Shown: positions 7,129-15,440 of the stretch, piece by piece | Layout of the letters: each line of letters opens with the position of its first letter | How positions within the stretch are numbered: the stretch's first letter is position 1 | DNA from: JBIQJD01 sp044507695 | GTDB taxonomy: Bacteria; Bacteroidota; Ignavibacteria; Ignavibacteriales; Ignavibacteriaceae | Assembly: GCA_044507695.1 (NCBI GenBank) | Contig: JBIQJD010000020.1 | Location: 1-46,185, forward strand | Reading direction: 5' to 3' | Length of the DNA stretch: 46,185 bases | Program-made: the position numbers and the translations under genes | Notes under the pieces: generated by a model | Seen by the model: only the letters and a program-made list of their open reading frames with translations | Database searches by the model: none | What the model was told of the DNA's origin: nothing

Positions 7129-8028
7129 TCATACATTTTCACCTTCACAGCTTGCACTCTGTGCATTCTTTTCAATCTGTATTGTTGAATGTACAATTCC
7201 GAATTTATGATGAAGTTGTCCACATACTTTACTTAAAAATTTATCGTTTTTAATTTCTTCCGGAATAACAAGGTGAACGGTTAAAGCTGTTTCAGTTGTG
7301 CTCATTGCCCAGATGTGTAAGTCGTGTATTTCTTTTACACCATCTATAGAGTTCAAGTAGTCTTGAACTTTCTCAAAATCTATATCCCTCGGAACAGCAT
7401 CCATTGATAGATGAAAAGAATCCCTTAGTAATCCCCACGTCCCTGTAGTAATTACAACTACTATTATAAGACTTATTATCGGATCAATTAAATAAAAGCC
7501 TGTAAGATTTATAAGAAATCCCGCCGCGACAACACCCAGAGAAACACCTGCATCTGCAGTCATATGAAGAAAAGTTCCTTTTATATTTAAATCTTTTTCT
7601 CTTCCTTTCAAAAACAATAATGCAGTTAGTGTATTTATTATTACTCCCACACCAGCCACAATCATCATCGTTGTCCCGCCGATTGGTTCCGGCTCAGCAA
7701 TTTTTCTGATTGCTTCAATCGTTATTGCTCCAACCGCTATTAATAGAATTATTGCATTAAACAATGCGGCAAGAATTGTGGATTTTCTTAGTCCGTAAGT
7801 TCTGCTTTTTGTTGTTGCAGTTTTAGCAAGATAAGCTCCACCCCAAGCAAGAATTAATCCTAAAACATCACTGAAATTATGACCCGCATCCGCCAGCAAA
7901 GCCATTGAATTTATTAATAATCCGTATATTACTTCAACAACTATATATATAATATTTAAAGCTATTCCGTAACCAAAAGCTTTATTATAATTTTTTATTC
8001 CGTGAGTATGACTGTGATCTTTTTCCAT
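7129..8028 (-). CDS. czcD: cation diffusion facilitator (CzcD/ZitB-like Zn/Cd efflux)
   Basis: The 299-aa protein has a His-rich N-terminus (DHSHTHG), six hydrophobic helices and a C-terminal cytoplasmic domain. Helix 2 carries ADAGHNFSD (His50, Asp54) and helix 5 carries HMTAD, the paired HxxxD sites that bind Zn2+ in ZitB/ZnT-like members. The C-terminal domain contains the IHDLHIWAMS stretch typical of CDFs. It exports divalent metal in exchange for protons at the inner membrane. It is the last gene of the leftward metal operon, 9 bp after the second CDF-like gene. Confidence 0.92.
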   Translation of the reverse strand: MEKDHSHTHGIKNYNKAFGYGIALNIIYIVVEVIYGLLINSMALLADAGHNFSDVLGLILAWGGAYLAKTATTKSRTYGLRKSTILAALFNAIILLIAVGAITIEAIRKIAEPEPIGGTTMMIVAGVGVIINTLTALLFLKGREKDLNIKGTFLHMTADAGVSLGVVAAGFLINLTGFYLIDPIISLIIVVVITTGTWGLLRDSFHLSMDAVPRDIDFEKVQDYLNSIDGVKEIHDLHIWAMSTTETALTVHLVIPEEIKNDKFLSKVCGQLHHKFGIVHSTIQIEKNAQSASCEGENV

Positions 8029-8037
8029 ATCTAACTT

Positions 8038-8832
8038 CTACTTAGATAATTGTAAAATTCTAAATGCTCCTCGTATAACAATTAGAAAAACAATACTTCC
8101 TATTATTAAGTCGGGTTTATTCGATGATAAAAAGTTCACAAGAAATCCTGCAGCTATTATTCCAAGATTAATTATAATATCATTCGATGTAAATATCATA
8201 CTTGCCTTTATATGAGCTTCTTCACTTTTTTGCTTATTTAAAAGATAAAGACAAATAACATTTGCAATAAATGCAAAGGCAGCCACAATTATCATCGTTT
8301 TATAATCCGGAATTTCTCCAAATCCTAAGAATCTTCTTACTACTTCAACAAAACCAAAAGCAGCTAAAGTTAGCTGAAAATATCCGCTTAATTTTGCTAT
8401 ATGTTTTTTTGTAGATAATGCTTTACCAACCGCATACAGACTCAGTCCGTATACCGAAGCATCAGCAAGCATATCCAGCGAATCCGCTACCAGACCCATT
8501 GATTTTAAAACCCATCCGAATAAAAATTCAATTAAAAAGAAAGCTGCATTTATTATTAAAACAGTCACTAATACTTTTTTTTCACTTTTATGAACTTCAA
8601 TTAGCGGCTCACCATCTATTTTCTCAGTTTTAATTAATGATGAATTGAGATTTAAATCATCTATTTTTTTCGTAATAACATCATTATGATCATTATGAAT
8701 TACAGTAAGTATTCGGTTTGATAAATCAAACTGAAGATGCTTAATAAATTCTAATCCTTCTAATCTCATTCTAACAATCTGCTCTTCAGTCGGGCAGTCC
8801 ATTTTGGAAATTTTATATATAGATTTTTCCAT
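8038..8832 (-). CDS. CDF-like cation transporter with N-terminal HMA-like domain
   Basis: The first ~70 residues (KISKMDCPTEEQIVRMRLEG) resemble a heavy-metal-associated ferredoxin-like domain with a single MDCP cysteine instead of CxxC. About six membrane helices follow. Helix 2 has a CDF-type DMLAD; helix 5 has SND in place of the second HxxxD/DxxxD. The long C-terminal domain of normal CDFs is missing (264 aa). It probably moves or senses a metal alongside the neighbouring CDF and RND pump. The start codon shares one base with the stop of the PII-like gene. Confidence 0.75.
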   Translation of the reverse strand: MEKSIYKISKMDCPTEEQIVRMRLEGLEFIKHLQFDLSNRILTVIHNDHNDVITKKIDDLNLNSSLIKTEKIDGEPLIEVHKSEKKVLVTVLIINAAFFLIEFLFGWVLKSMGLVADSLDMLADASVYGLSLYAVGKALSTKKHIAKLSGYFQLTLAAFGFVEVVRRFLGFGEIPDYKTMIIVAAFAFIANVICLYLLNKQKSEEAHIKASMIFTSNDIIINLGIIAAGFLVNFLSSNKPDLIIGSIVFLIVIRGAFRILQLSK

Positions 8833-9173
8833 TAAACTGCTTCTTCCCCTCTTTCATTCGTTCTTATTTTAACAACATTACTGACTTCAGTAATGAATAT
8901 TTTCCCGTCGCCCGGATTACCTGTATGAGCCATTCTTTGAATTACATCTACCACTTCATCAACAATTTTATTATGAACAACCAATTCGATTTTAGTCCTT
9001 GGCACAAACTCGTGTAATCCTTCGCTGATTTTATCCTTTTCACCTTTAGCTTTTGATTTACCAAATCCTTTTATCTCTGAAATTGTAATACCGGGCAGTC
9101 CTTCTATTTTATTAAGCTCGGTTATTACTGCATCAAGTTTGAAATCTCTTATAATTGCTTTTATTTCTTTCAT
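8832..9173 (-). CDS. PII-like regulator linked to metal efflux (PII-NG type)
   Basis: At 113 aa it has the PII ferredoxin-like fold: MKEIKAIIRDFKLDAVITEL, a T-loop region (GFGKSKAKGEKDK), then VVHNKIVDEVVDVIQ and the B-loop-like TGNPGDGKIFI. The T-loop lacks the canonical uridylylation Tyr context. A PII subgroup (PII-NG) found beside RND heavy-metal pumps has been described, and this context matches. It is likely a trimeric nucleotide-binding regulator of the adjacent transporters; that role is inference. It sits 19 bp after the zinc-ribbon gene. Confidence 0.85.
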   Translation of the reverse strand: MKEIKAIIRDFKLDAVITELNKIEGLPGITISEIKGFGKSKAKGEKDKISEGLHEFVPRTKIELVVHNKIVDEVVDVIQRMAHTGNPGDGKIFITEVSNVVKIRTNERGEEAV

Positions 9174-9192
9174 ATTATTCCTTAAAGAATGA

Positions 9193-9405
9193 TTATTGAA
9201 ATCTAATTTCTTCTAATTGCTTTGGTGGACATTTAACACTGCCGTAAGAACAAAATACACAACAGTCACCTTTATTAGGCTTTAATATCTTCCCGCACGA
9301 TTCACATTCATAGAAGTGAACGCAAGCATCTAACGGCATCTCTTCTTCTTTTTCGAATCCACAATAAGCACATTTTACTGTTGATTTTGTTATTACATTT
9401 TCCAT
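9193..9405 (-). CDS. small Cys-rich zinc-ribbon protein of the metal operon
   Basis: From the ATG at 9405 this gives 70 aa with CAYCGFEKEEEMP, FYECESCGKILKP and a C-terminal GDCCVFCSYGSVKCPP block. Ten cysteines make two or more metal sites very likely. Genes for GDCC-FCSYG proteins commonly lie beside heavy-metal exporters. An upstream in-frame ATG (9426) adds seven residues but lies inside a heptanucleotide repeat, so the downstream start is preferred. Possible role: cytoplasmic metal buffer or chaperone. Confidence 0.75.
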   Translation of the reverse strand: MENVITKSTVKCAYCGFEKEEEMPLDACVHFYECESCGKILKPNKGDCCVFCSYGSVKCPPKQLEEIRFQ

Positions 9406-9410
9406 CTTCC

Positions 9411-9480
9411 ATTTACCATTTACCATTTACCATTTACCATTTACCATTTTCCATCTTCCATTTACCATTTTCCATCTTTA
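9411..9480. repeat. heptanucleotide tandem repeat upstream of the zinc-ribbon gene
   Basis: TTACCAT-type units are repeated about five times without interruption (9411-9449), with degenerate TTCCATC variants on both sides. The tract lies between czcA and the zinc-ribbon gene and runs into one possible start codon of the latter. Confidence 0.8.
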
Positions 9481-9486
9481 TGGCTT

Positions 9487-12400
9487 TTACATCTCTCCAT
9501 TATCATATTTAATTGAAAACCATTTGTATAAAGCCGGCAGAACTAATAAAGTAAGTATGGTCGAAGTGAACAATCCCCCTATTACAACTGTTGCAAGAGG
9601 TCTTTGAACTTCACTTCCGGTTCCTGCTGCAAACAATAATGGAATTAAACCAAGTGCGGTTGTTAATGCTGTCATCAATACCGGTCTTACTCTTAGTAAG
9701 GCTCCTTTTACAGATGCTTCGTCTACCTTTAGTCCTTCTTTCATTAACTGATTAAAATACGTAACGAGTATCATCCCGTTTTCTAATGCAATTCCGAATA
9801 AAGCAATGAAGCCAACTGAAGAAGGAACAGAAAGATTTTGACCTGTTATCCATAGTGCAACAATTCCGCCGATCAGTGCAAGGGGAATATTTAAAAGAAT
9901 AAGCAGTGAGTTTTTAACAGATCCAAAATTAAAAAAGAGCAATAAAAATATTAGAAGTAATGTAATCGGGATAACTACCGCAAACCTTGCATTTGCTTCC
10001 TGCTGTAGTCTGAACTGTCCGCCCCACGTTACAAGGTAGCCCGGTGGAAGTTTTACGCTTGATTCAATTAATTGCTGCCCTTCTTCAACAAAGGAACCTA
10101 TATCTCTGCCAACAACATTTGCCTGTATAGTTATAAATCTTTGGTTGTTTTCTCGTGTTATCTGTCTTGGTCCTATTACTTCTTCTATTTCTGCAAGCTG
10201 ACTTAACGGAACATTCGTTCCGTCCGGTGCTTTTATAAGAATTTCTCGAATTGTCTTTGCTGTTCTTCTTGTTTCGGGAGTGAACCGGACAAGTATATCA
10301 AACCTTCTTATTTCTTCAAATATTTGTCCGGCTGTTTCACCGCCAACCGCTGTTCTTATTACTTGCTGAACATCCTCTACATTTATTCCATAACGGGCAA
10401 TGCTGTGCCTGTTCACTGCTATTTTTAACTGTGGTGCGCCGGTTACCTGGTCAACCTGAACATCTTCTGCTCCCTTTACAGTTCTGATAACTGAAGCTAT
10501 TTTTTCAGCTTCATTTTTTAAAACTTCAAGGTCACCGCCAAACAATTTGATAGCTAATTCTGCTCTTACACCCTCAAGCAGTTCATCAACAGTCATCTGA
10601 ATCGGCTGAGTGAAGTTAACAAGTGCACCCGGTATTTCTCCAAATTCTTCACGGATAATTTCCTCTAATTCAGTCTGAGTCATATCGCGCCGCCATTTAT
10701 CTTTCGGCTTAAGAAGAATATACATTTCTGCACTGTTTATAGGATCTGTATGTGCACCTACTTCACCCCTGCCTATACGTGTAACTGCTCCTGCTACTTC
10801 CTGTATTTTCATTAATCTTCTTTCAGCAATCAATGTTAACCTTGTGCTTTCTGTTAATGATATTGAAGGAGCCATTGACATCCTCATTACTATTGTGCCT
10901 TCCTGTAAAGTTGGTGTAAACTCGGATCCAAGCTGCGGAAAAATTATTATTCCAAATAGTAATATTACAGAAGCTAATACTATTGCTGTTATTCTTCTTT
11001 TTACAAAAAATCTTACAACCGGTTCATATACTTTTTGCAGTTGGACTACAATCCATAGTTCTTTTTGTTCTTTATTCTTTTTCAATTCTCTCTTAGTTCT
11101 TTTCATTAAATAAGAGGAAAGAACCGGGGCAATGAGTATAGCAAATATTAATGAACCCAGCATTGCAAGTGCAATTGTAAATGCAAGGGGGCTGAATGTT
11201 TTTCCTTCAACACCCTGTAATGTAAACAGCGGAATAAAGACAACAATAATAATTATTATTGCAAACGTTATCGGCTGGATTACTTCTTTACTTGCAACAG
11301 AAATGATATGAATGAAATTTTCATCTTTTGATGATTCTCTTTTAAGCCGGTCAACATTTTCCACCATTACTATAGTTGCATCAACCATCATCCCTATTGC
11401 AATAGCCAGTCCGCCGAATGACATAAGGTTTATTGAAATATCAAAATAATTCATCCCTATGAATGCGAAGAGGATTGCGAATGGAATTGATAATGCCACA
11501 ACCAGACTTGGTCTAAGTGAGCCCATAAAAAACATCAGAATAACTACAACTAAAATTATTCCCTGCCACAATGCATCTGTTACGGTTGTAACCGCAGATT
11601 CTACAAGAGATTTCTGTTCATAGTAAGGAACTATTCGGATTCCTTCGGGAAGAATTTTATTGATTTCGGCAAGCTTTTGTTCAACCGCACCAATTACAGT
11701 AGAAGAATTTGTCCCATATAATTTTACAACCATACCTGAAACAACTTCACCAATACCATTTCTTGTTTGAACACCTCGCCTTACAGCACCGCCAATCTCA
11801 ACATCCGCCAACTGAGATAAATAAATAGGGATTCCATCTTCAGCTTTAATAATTATGTTATTAATATCTTCTACTTTTTGTGTTAAACCTACAGACCGGA
11901 CTACAAACTCCTCGGCATCTTTCTCAATAAACTGAGCACCTACATTTAAATTGTTTGCTTTTATCTTTTCAACAATTTCATTGATTGTAACATCATAACG
12001 CAGCAGAGCATTCGGATCTACAGCAACCTGGAACTGTTTTTCATATCCCCCAATACCGAGCACTTCTGTAACTCCGGGAACTGTTTGAAGTTGATATTTT
12101 ATAAGCCAGTCCTGAATCGTTCTTAATTCTTCCAGTGAATATTTGCCGGTAGTATCATCGAGATAATAAAACAAAACCAAACCCATTCCTGTTGAAATTG
12201 GTCCCATCTGCGGATCGCCGAAGCCCTCCGGTATTTGTTCCCTTGCTTCAGTTAATCGTTCATTTACTAACTGCCTCGCAAAATAAATATCAGTTCCATC
12301 TTCAAAGTAAATATTAACAACTGATAAGCCGAAATTTGAAACAGACCTTATTAATTCAAGATTGGGAAGTCCATTCATTGTCACTTCAATAGGATACGTA

Positions 12401-12591
12401 ACATATTTTTCAACTTCTTCCGGTGCCAATCCTTCCGTAATGGTAAACACCTGGACGAGTGAAGGCGAAACATCCGGGAAGGCATCTATTGGCAACTGCT
12501 TATAGCTTAAATAACCGGCAGCCATTACTATAATTCCTAAAACAAGAATCAAAAGTCGGTTCTTTAATGCAAAATCTATTATTTTATTCAT
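9487..12591 (-). CDS. czcA: RND heavy-metal efflux pump, CzcA/CusA family
   Basis: At 1034 aa it has full HME-RND length and order: N-terminal helix, two large periplasmic loops, twelve membrane helices. Helix 4 carries MMVDATIVMVEN (about 401-412), the proton-relay Asp/Glu region; its AIGxMVDA form resembles copper/silver-type pumps. However, the pore segment QMTVDELLEGVRAELAIKLFG resembles CzcA-type divalent pumps and lacks the Met that CusA has there, so the substrate is uncertain. It drives metal export across the envelope with the adapter and outer-membrane channel encoded next to it. Confidence 0.95.
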   Translation of the reverse strand: MNKIIDFALKNRLLILVLGIIVMAAGYLSYKQLPIDAFPDVSPSLVQVFTITEGLAPEEVEKYVTYPIEVTMNGLPNLELIRSVSNFGLSVVNIYFEDGTDIYFARQLVNERLTEAREQIPEGFGDPQMGPISTGMGLVLFYYLDDTTGKYSLEELRTIQDWLIKYQLQTVPGVTEVLGIGGYEKQFQVAVDPNALLRYDVTINEIVEKIKANNLNVGAQFIEKDAEEFVVRSVGLTQKVEDINNIIIKAEDGIPIYLSQLADVEIGGAVRRGVQTRNGIGEVVSGMVVKLYGTNSSTVIGAVEQKLAEINKILPEGIRIVPYYEQKSLVESAVTTVTDALWQGIILVVVILMFFMGSLRPSLVVALSIPFAILFAFIGMNYFDISINLMSFGGLAIAIGMMVDATIVMVENVDRLKRESSKDENFIHIISVASKEVIQPITFAIIIIIVVFIPLFTLQGVEGKTFSPLAFTIALAMLGSLIFAILIAPVLSSYLMKRTKRELKKNKEQKELWIVVQLQKVYEPVVRFFVKRRITAIVLASVILLFGIIIFPQLGSEFTPTLQEGTIVMRMSMAPSISLTESTRLTLIAERRLMKIQEVAGAVTRIGRGEVGAHTDPINSAEMYILLKPKDKWRRDMTQTELEEIIREEFGEIPGALVNFTQPIQMTVDELLEGVRAELAIKLFGGDLEVLKNEAEKIASVIRTVKGAEDVQVDQVTGAPQLKIAVNRHSIARYGINVEDVQQVIRTAVGGETAGQIFEEIRRFDILVRFTPETRRTAKTIREILIKAPDGTNVPLSQLAEIEEVIGPRQITRENNQRFITIQANVVGRDIGSFVEEGQQLIESSVKLPPGYLVTWGGQFRLQQEANARFAVVIPITLLLIFLLLFFNFGSVKNSLLILLNIPLALIGGIVALWITGQNLSVPSSVGFIALFGIALENGMILVTYFNQLMKEGLKVDEASVKGALLRVRPVLMTALTTALGLIPLLFAAGTGSEVQRPLATVVIGGLFTSTILTLLVLPALYKWFSIKYDNGEM

Positions 12592-12605
12592 TGCTCATTC
12601 CTTGA

Positions 12606-13568
12606 TTAATGTTCATCGCCGCCGAAAGATTCTTTTAATATCTCGGCTTTGAGTATGAATGAATTTTTAGATACATATTGATCGCCTGCATTTAATCCAG
12701 ATACTATTTCAATATTATCATCATTTTCTTTACCGGTTTTTACAACCTGCGGTTTGAATCCGCCATCTTCATCTTTTATAAAAACCACTATTTGTTCTTC
12801 TAAAGTTTGCAATGCTGTTTTCTCAACTACAACCGGATACTTTTTTTCACTTACATAAACTTTGGCAGTTATAAACATTCCCGGCAGCCAATTACCGGAT
12901 TGGTTATTCAATATTACTCTTGCAGTTGCTGTTCTTGTTTTTTCATCTACAATTGGACTCACATAAGAAATAGTTCCCGTCTCCTCAATATCCATCGAAC
13001 CAACAGAAACGCTTGCCCTTTGCCCGACTCTAATTTTGCCAAGATCTTTTTGATAAATATTAAAAGTAGCCCAAACTTTATCGAGGTCTGCAATTGTAAA
13101 AGCGTGTGCTTCATTTCCGATAAGTTCACCCTGCGTCATATGCATTTCGATTATTGTTCCTTCAATCAATGATTGAACTTCATAAGCCGTTAAACTTTCA
13201 TTGCTTTCTATTATTGCGAGAGGTTCCCCTTTTTTTACCTTATCTCCGACAGTTTTATAAACTTCTTTAACTATACCGTTAAACCTCGGAATTATATGCG
13301 AAATCCTGGAGGGTTCGGCAATGATTTCACCCGTTAAATCAATATGTGATTTTATAACTCCTGGTCCTGCTTCTTTAACTTCAATTCCGAATTCTTTCAT
13401 TGTTTCTGCTGTCAGAACAATTTCTTCCGAATGCTCTTCGTTTTCATTTCGTCCTTCAGCTTCACTATGGTCTTCAGTTTCAACAGTTTCATTTCCTGTG
13501 TTTTCATCAGAGCATCCCAAAGCAAAAAACATTAATAATGATATGAACAATATTCCAATTAGTTTCAT
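12606..13568 (-). CDS. czcB: RND membrane-fusion protein, CzcB/CusB-like lipoprotein
   Basis: From the ATG at 13568 the protein begins MKLIGILFISLLMFFALGC, a lipoprotein signal with lipobox ALGC. A Glu/His-rich segment (ETEDHSEAEGRNENEEHSEE) follows that could bind metal, then the lipoyl/barrel-sandwich parts (IIPRFNGIVKEVYKTVGDKVKKGEPLA) and beta-barrel (WATFNIYQKDLGKIRVGQ). GGAG precedes this ATG; a frame-start 27 bp upstream (13595) would overlap czcC by 4 bp but has a poorer signal peptide. It bridges the RND pump and the outer-membrane channel. Confidence 0.9.
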   Translation of the reverse strand: MKLIGILFISLLMFFALGCSDENTGNETVETEDHSEAEGRNENEEHSEEIVLTAETMKEFGIEVKEAGPGVIKSHIDLTGEIIAEPSRISHIIPRFNGIVKEVYKTVGDKVKKGEPLAIIESNESLTAYEVQSLIEGTIIEMHMTQGELIGNEAHAFTIADLDKVWATFNIYQKDLGKIRVGQRASVSVGSMDIEETGTISYVSPIVDEKTRTATARVILNNQSGNWLPGMFITAKVYVSEKKYPVVVEKTALQTLEEQIVVFIKDEDGGFKPQVVKTGKENDDNIEIVSGLNAGDQYVSKNSFILKAEILKESFGGDEH

Positions 13569-13591
13569 CTGTTTTTCTCCAAAATACTTTT

Positions 13592-14854
13592 TCATTTTAT
13601 TAAATTTTTTCCTGTTATATTTTCTATTTCTATCAATGAGTTGTAATAGTCTGACAACTCAAGCAAAAACTGTGTTTGAGTTTCAAATAATGTTCTCTGT
13701 GCATCGAGCAAATCAATAAAAGCAAAACGTCCTTGTATATATCCTTGTCTTGTTATTTCGTAAGCATTCTCAGCTTCCGGGATAATACTATTTTTCAACT
13801 GCTGCGAATTATTGTAAGCGCTCAAAAGATTATTATAAGCTGTGTTTAATTGTGCTATTACATTTAACCTTCGCGAATTTTTAATTGCATCCATTTGCTC
13901 TAATCTTACTTCTGCTGCCTGGATGTTTCCCTGGTTCCTGTTAAAAAAGGGAAGCGGGATTGAAACACCGGCAACAAATGAATTTGTTTTCAATTCATTT
14001 AAATACCTTACACCGCCTTTTACAGTTAAATCCGGCACTGCTAATGACTTTTCAAGTTCAAGCACAGCCTCTCTTACATTTACTTCATTTTGTAATAATT
14101 TAAGGGAAGGAATCTCCTCAATATTTCTAGTAATTTCTTCTCTTGTTGGTGGGGCTGAAATGCTGTCAAACAAAACTGTAGCCGGAATAAAATTCTTGCC
14201 TGTAGTTCCCAAAAGGGAATTCAGTTGTGCCTGGATGGAGGAGAAATTTCTTTGAAGTCTGTCTAATTCAATCCTGCTGTTAGTAAGTGCCACTTTTACT
14301 TTTGATTCTTCAGCCGGTGAAGTTCTTCCAGCTTTAACACGCTCTGAAATTGTTTTAAGGATTTCTTCATTGAGGTCAACAAATTTTCTTTGCTGCTCTA
14401 TCTGTTCTTGAATCTGATATAACGAAAAAAAAGTTGATTTAACATTTGCAATTACATCAAGCTTTAATAATTCATAATCTCCCCTCGAGGATACAATTTC
14501 ATTTTCAGCAAGATTTATCCGGCTGCTTCTTTTGCCGCCAAGTTCAAAAAGTTTACTCCCCAAAAGGGTGTATTCACTTCCCTTAAAACCGCTTAATTCC
14601 TTTCCGCCAAGAAAATTTTCTGCTTCAAACTCTGCTTCCGGATTGGGAATTAACCCTGCTTGTATTTTTTGTTTTTCGAGCGAAGTTATCTCATATACAA
14701 ATGCCTTAAGATTAGGATTATTTTCCAAAGCAGTTTCTACCGCTTTTGATATTGTTACTTCTTCTGTTTGATTAATTAAATCATTCTCTTGCTGTGCATC
14801 TGCATGAATAATCAAGCAAAGGAACAAGAGAGTTAATACACTTTTAAAGCGCAT
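13592..14854 (-). CDS. czcC: outer-membrane efflux channel, CzcC/TolC family
   Basis: The 420-aa precursor begins with a signal peptide (MRFKSVLTLLFLCLIIHADA). It contains two TolC repeats: ALENNPNLKAFVYEITSLEKQ ... NPEAEFEAENFLGG, and EIPSLKLLQNEVNVREAVLE ... GVSIPLPFFNRNQG, the last being the usual barrel strand motif. Long coiled-coil helices (YQIQEQIEQQRKF) form the tunnel. It is the first pump-subunit gene of the operon, followed directly by the adapter. Confidence 0.92.
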   Translation of the reverse strand: MRFKSVLTLLFLCLIIHADAQQENDLINQTEEVTISKAVETALENNPNLKAFVYEITSLEKQKIQAGLIPNPEAEFEAENFLGGKELSGFKGSEYTLLGSKLFELGGKRSSRINLAENEIVSSRGDYELLKLDVIANVKSTFFSLYQIQEQIEQQRKFVDLNEEILKTISERVKAGRTSPAEESKVKVALTNSRIELDRLQRNFSSIQAQLNSLLGTTGKNFIPATVLFDSISAPPTREEITRNIEEIPSLKLLQNEVNVREAVLELEKSLAVPDLTVKGGVRYLNELKTNSFVAGVSIPLPFFNRNQGNIQAAEVRLEQMDAIKNSRRLNVIAQLNTAYNNLLSAYNNSQQLKNSIIPEAENAYEITRQGYIQGRFAFIDLLDAQRTLFETQTQFLLELSDYYNSLIEIENITGKNLIK

Positions 14855-14914
14855 ACATTCTCCAAATAGTCTTAAAGTTTATTAATTAATTTTAGGAGTT
14901 AGAAAAGAGTAGTA

Positions 14915-15376
14915 TTATATCAGAAGAAGGACAGTTTTATATGAATCGAGTTGTGCTGACTTATAGTTTATTTCTTGTGTAATTAAAGTAGATTTTTTTT
15001 CTTCACTTGTAATATTTTGACTGATTATATCAATTAATATTGAAGCATTTAATGGCTGGTATTTCTTTACAGTAACTGAATATTCTTCATCACAATTTTC
15101 TGAAAAGGCTACGTCATCGCAAAGATTACATTCCTCATTTATATTTGCTTCTAAATATTCACTTTCGCCTGATAACGTAAGATTGGTATTGCAGCAGTAT
15201 TGTTTATCTGCCATACTTTCCAGCAATACACGCCCATCACTTTCAAAACAAACTATATAGCTTTGTAATATAACGTGTGCAAGTAGAAGATGAATAACAA
15301 ATACCTGCAGAAATATCTTTCGAACAGCTATCCGTTCAGCAAAACTTTTAAAAATATTTTGGTTCTTTATTTTCAT
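14915..15376 (-). CDS. Cys-rich membrane-anchored protein, first gene of metal operon
   Basis: From the ATG at 15376 (MKIKNQNIFKSFAER) the protein has one hydrophobic helix (~20-42) and then an extracytoplasmic segment with cysteines in CCNTN, EECNLCDDV and SENCDEE. Acidic residues and these cysteines suggest metal binding. A possible TTG start nine bases further up lies within the -7 promoter element and is rejected. The position at the head of the RND operon is typical for small periplasmic metal sensors or buffers in Bacteroidota, but I do not recognise the family. Confidence 0.6.
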   Translation of the reverse strand: MKIKNQNIFKSFAERIAVRKIFLQVFVIHLLLAHVILQSYIVCFESDGRVLLESMADKQYCCNTNLTLSGESEYLEANINEECNLCDDVAFSENCDEEYSVTVKKYQPLNASILIDIISQNITSEEKKSTLITQEINYKSAQLDSYKTVLLLI

Positions 15377-15382
15377 TGGCTG

Positions 15383-15390
15383 CAAATATA
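15383..15390 (-). promoter_or_regulatory. -7 element for the metal-efflux operon
   Basis: Minus-strand TATATTTG, a perfect TAnnTTTG match, lies six bases before the ATG at 15376. The transcript would be almost leaderless, unless a start further inside is used. Confidence 0.5.
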
Positions 15391-15440
15391 GAAATAATTT
15401 TTAATTAATTCTTTGACGGAGTTTCTAAACACTTTCATTT

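Noticed and set aside
9487..12591. Firm assignment of the RND pump as copper/silver (CusA)
   Set aside because: The helix 4 motif looks CusA-like but the periplasmic metal-site region looks CzcA-like, so substrate stays open.
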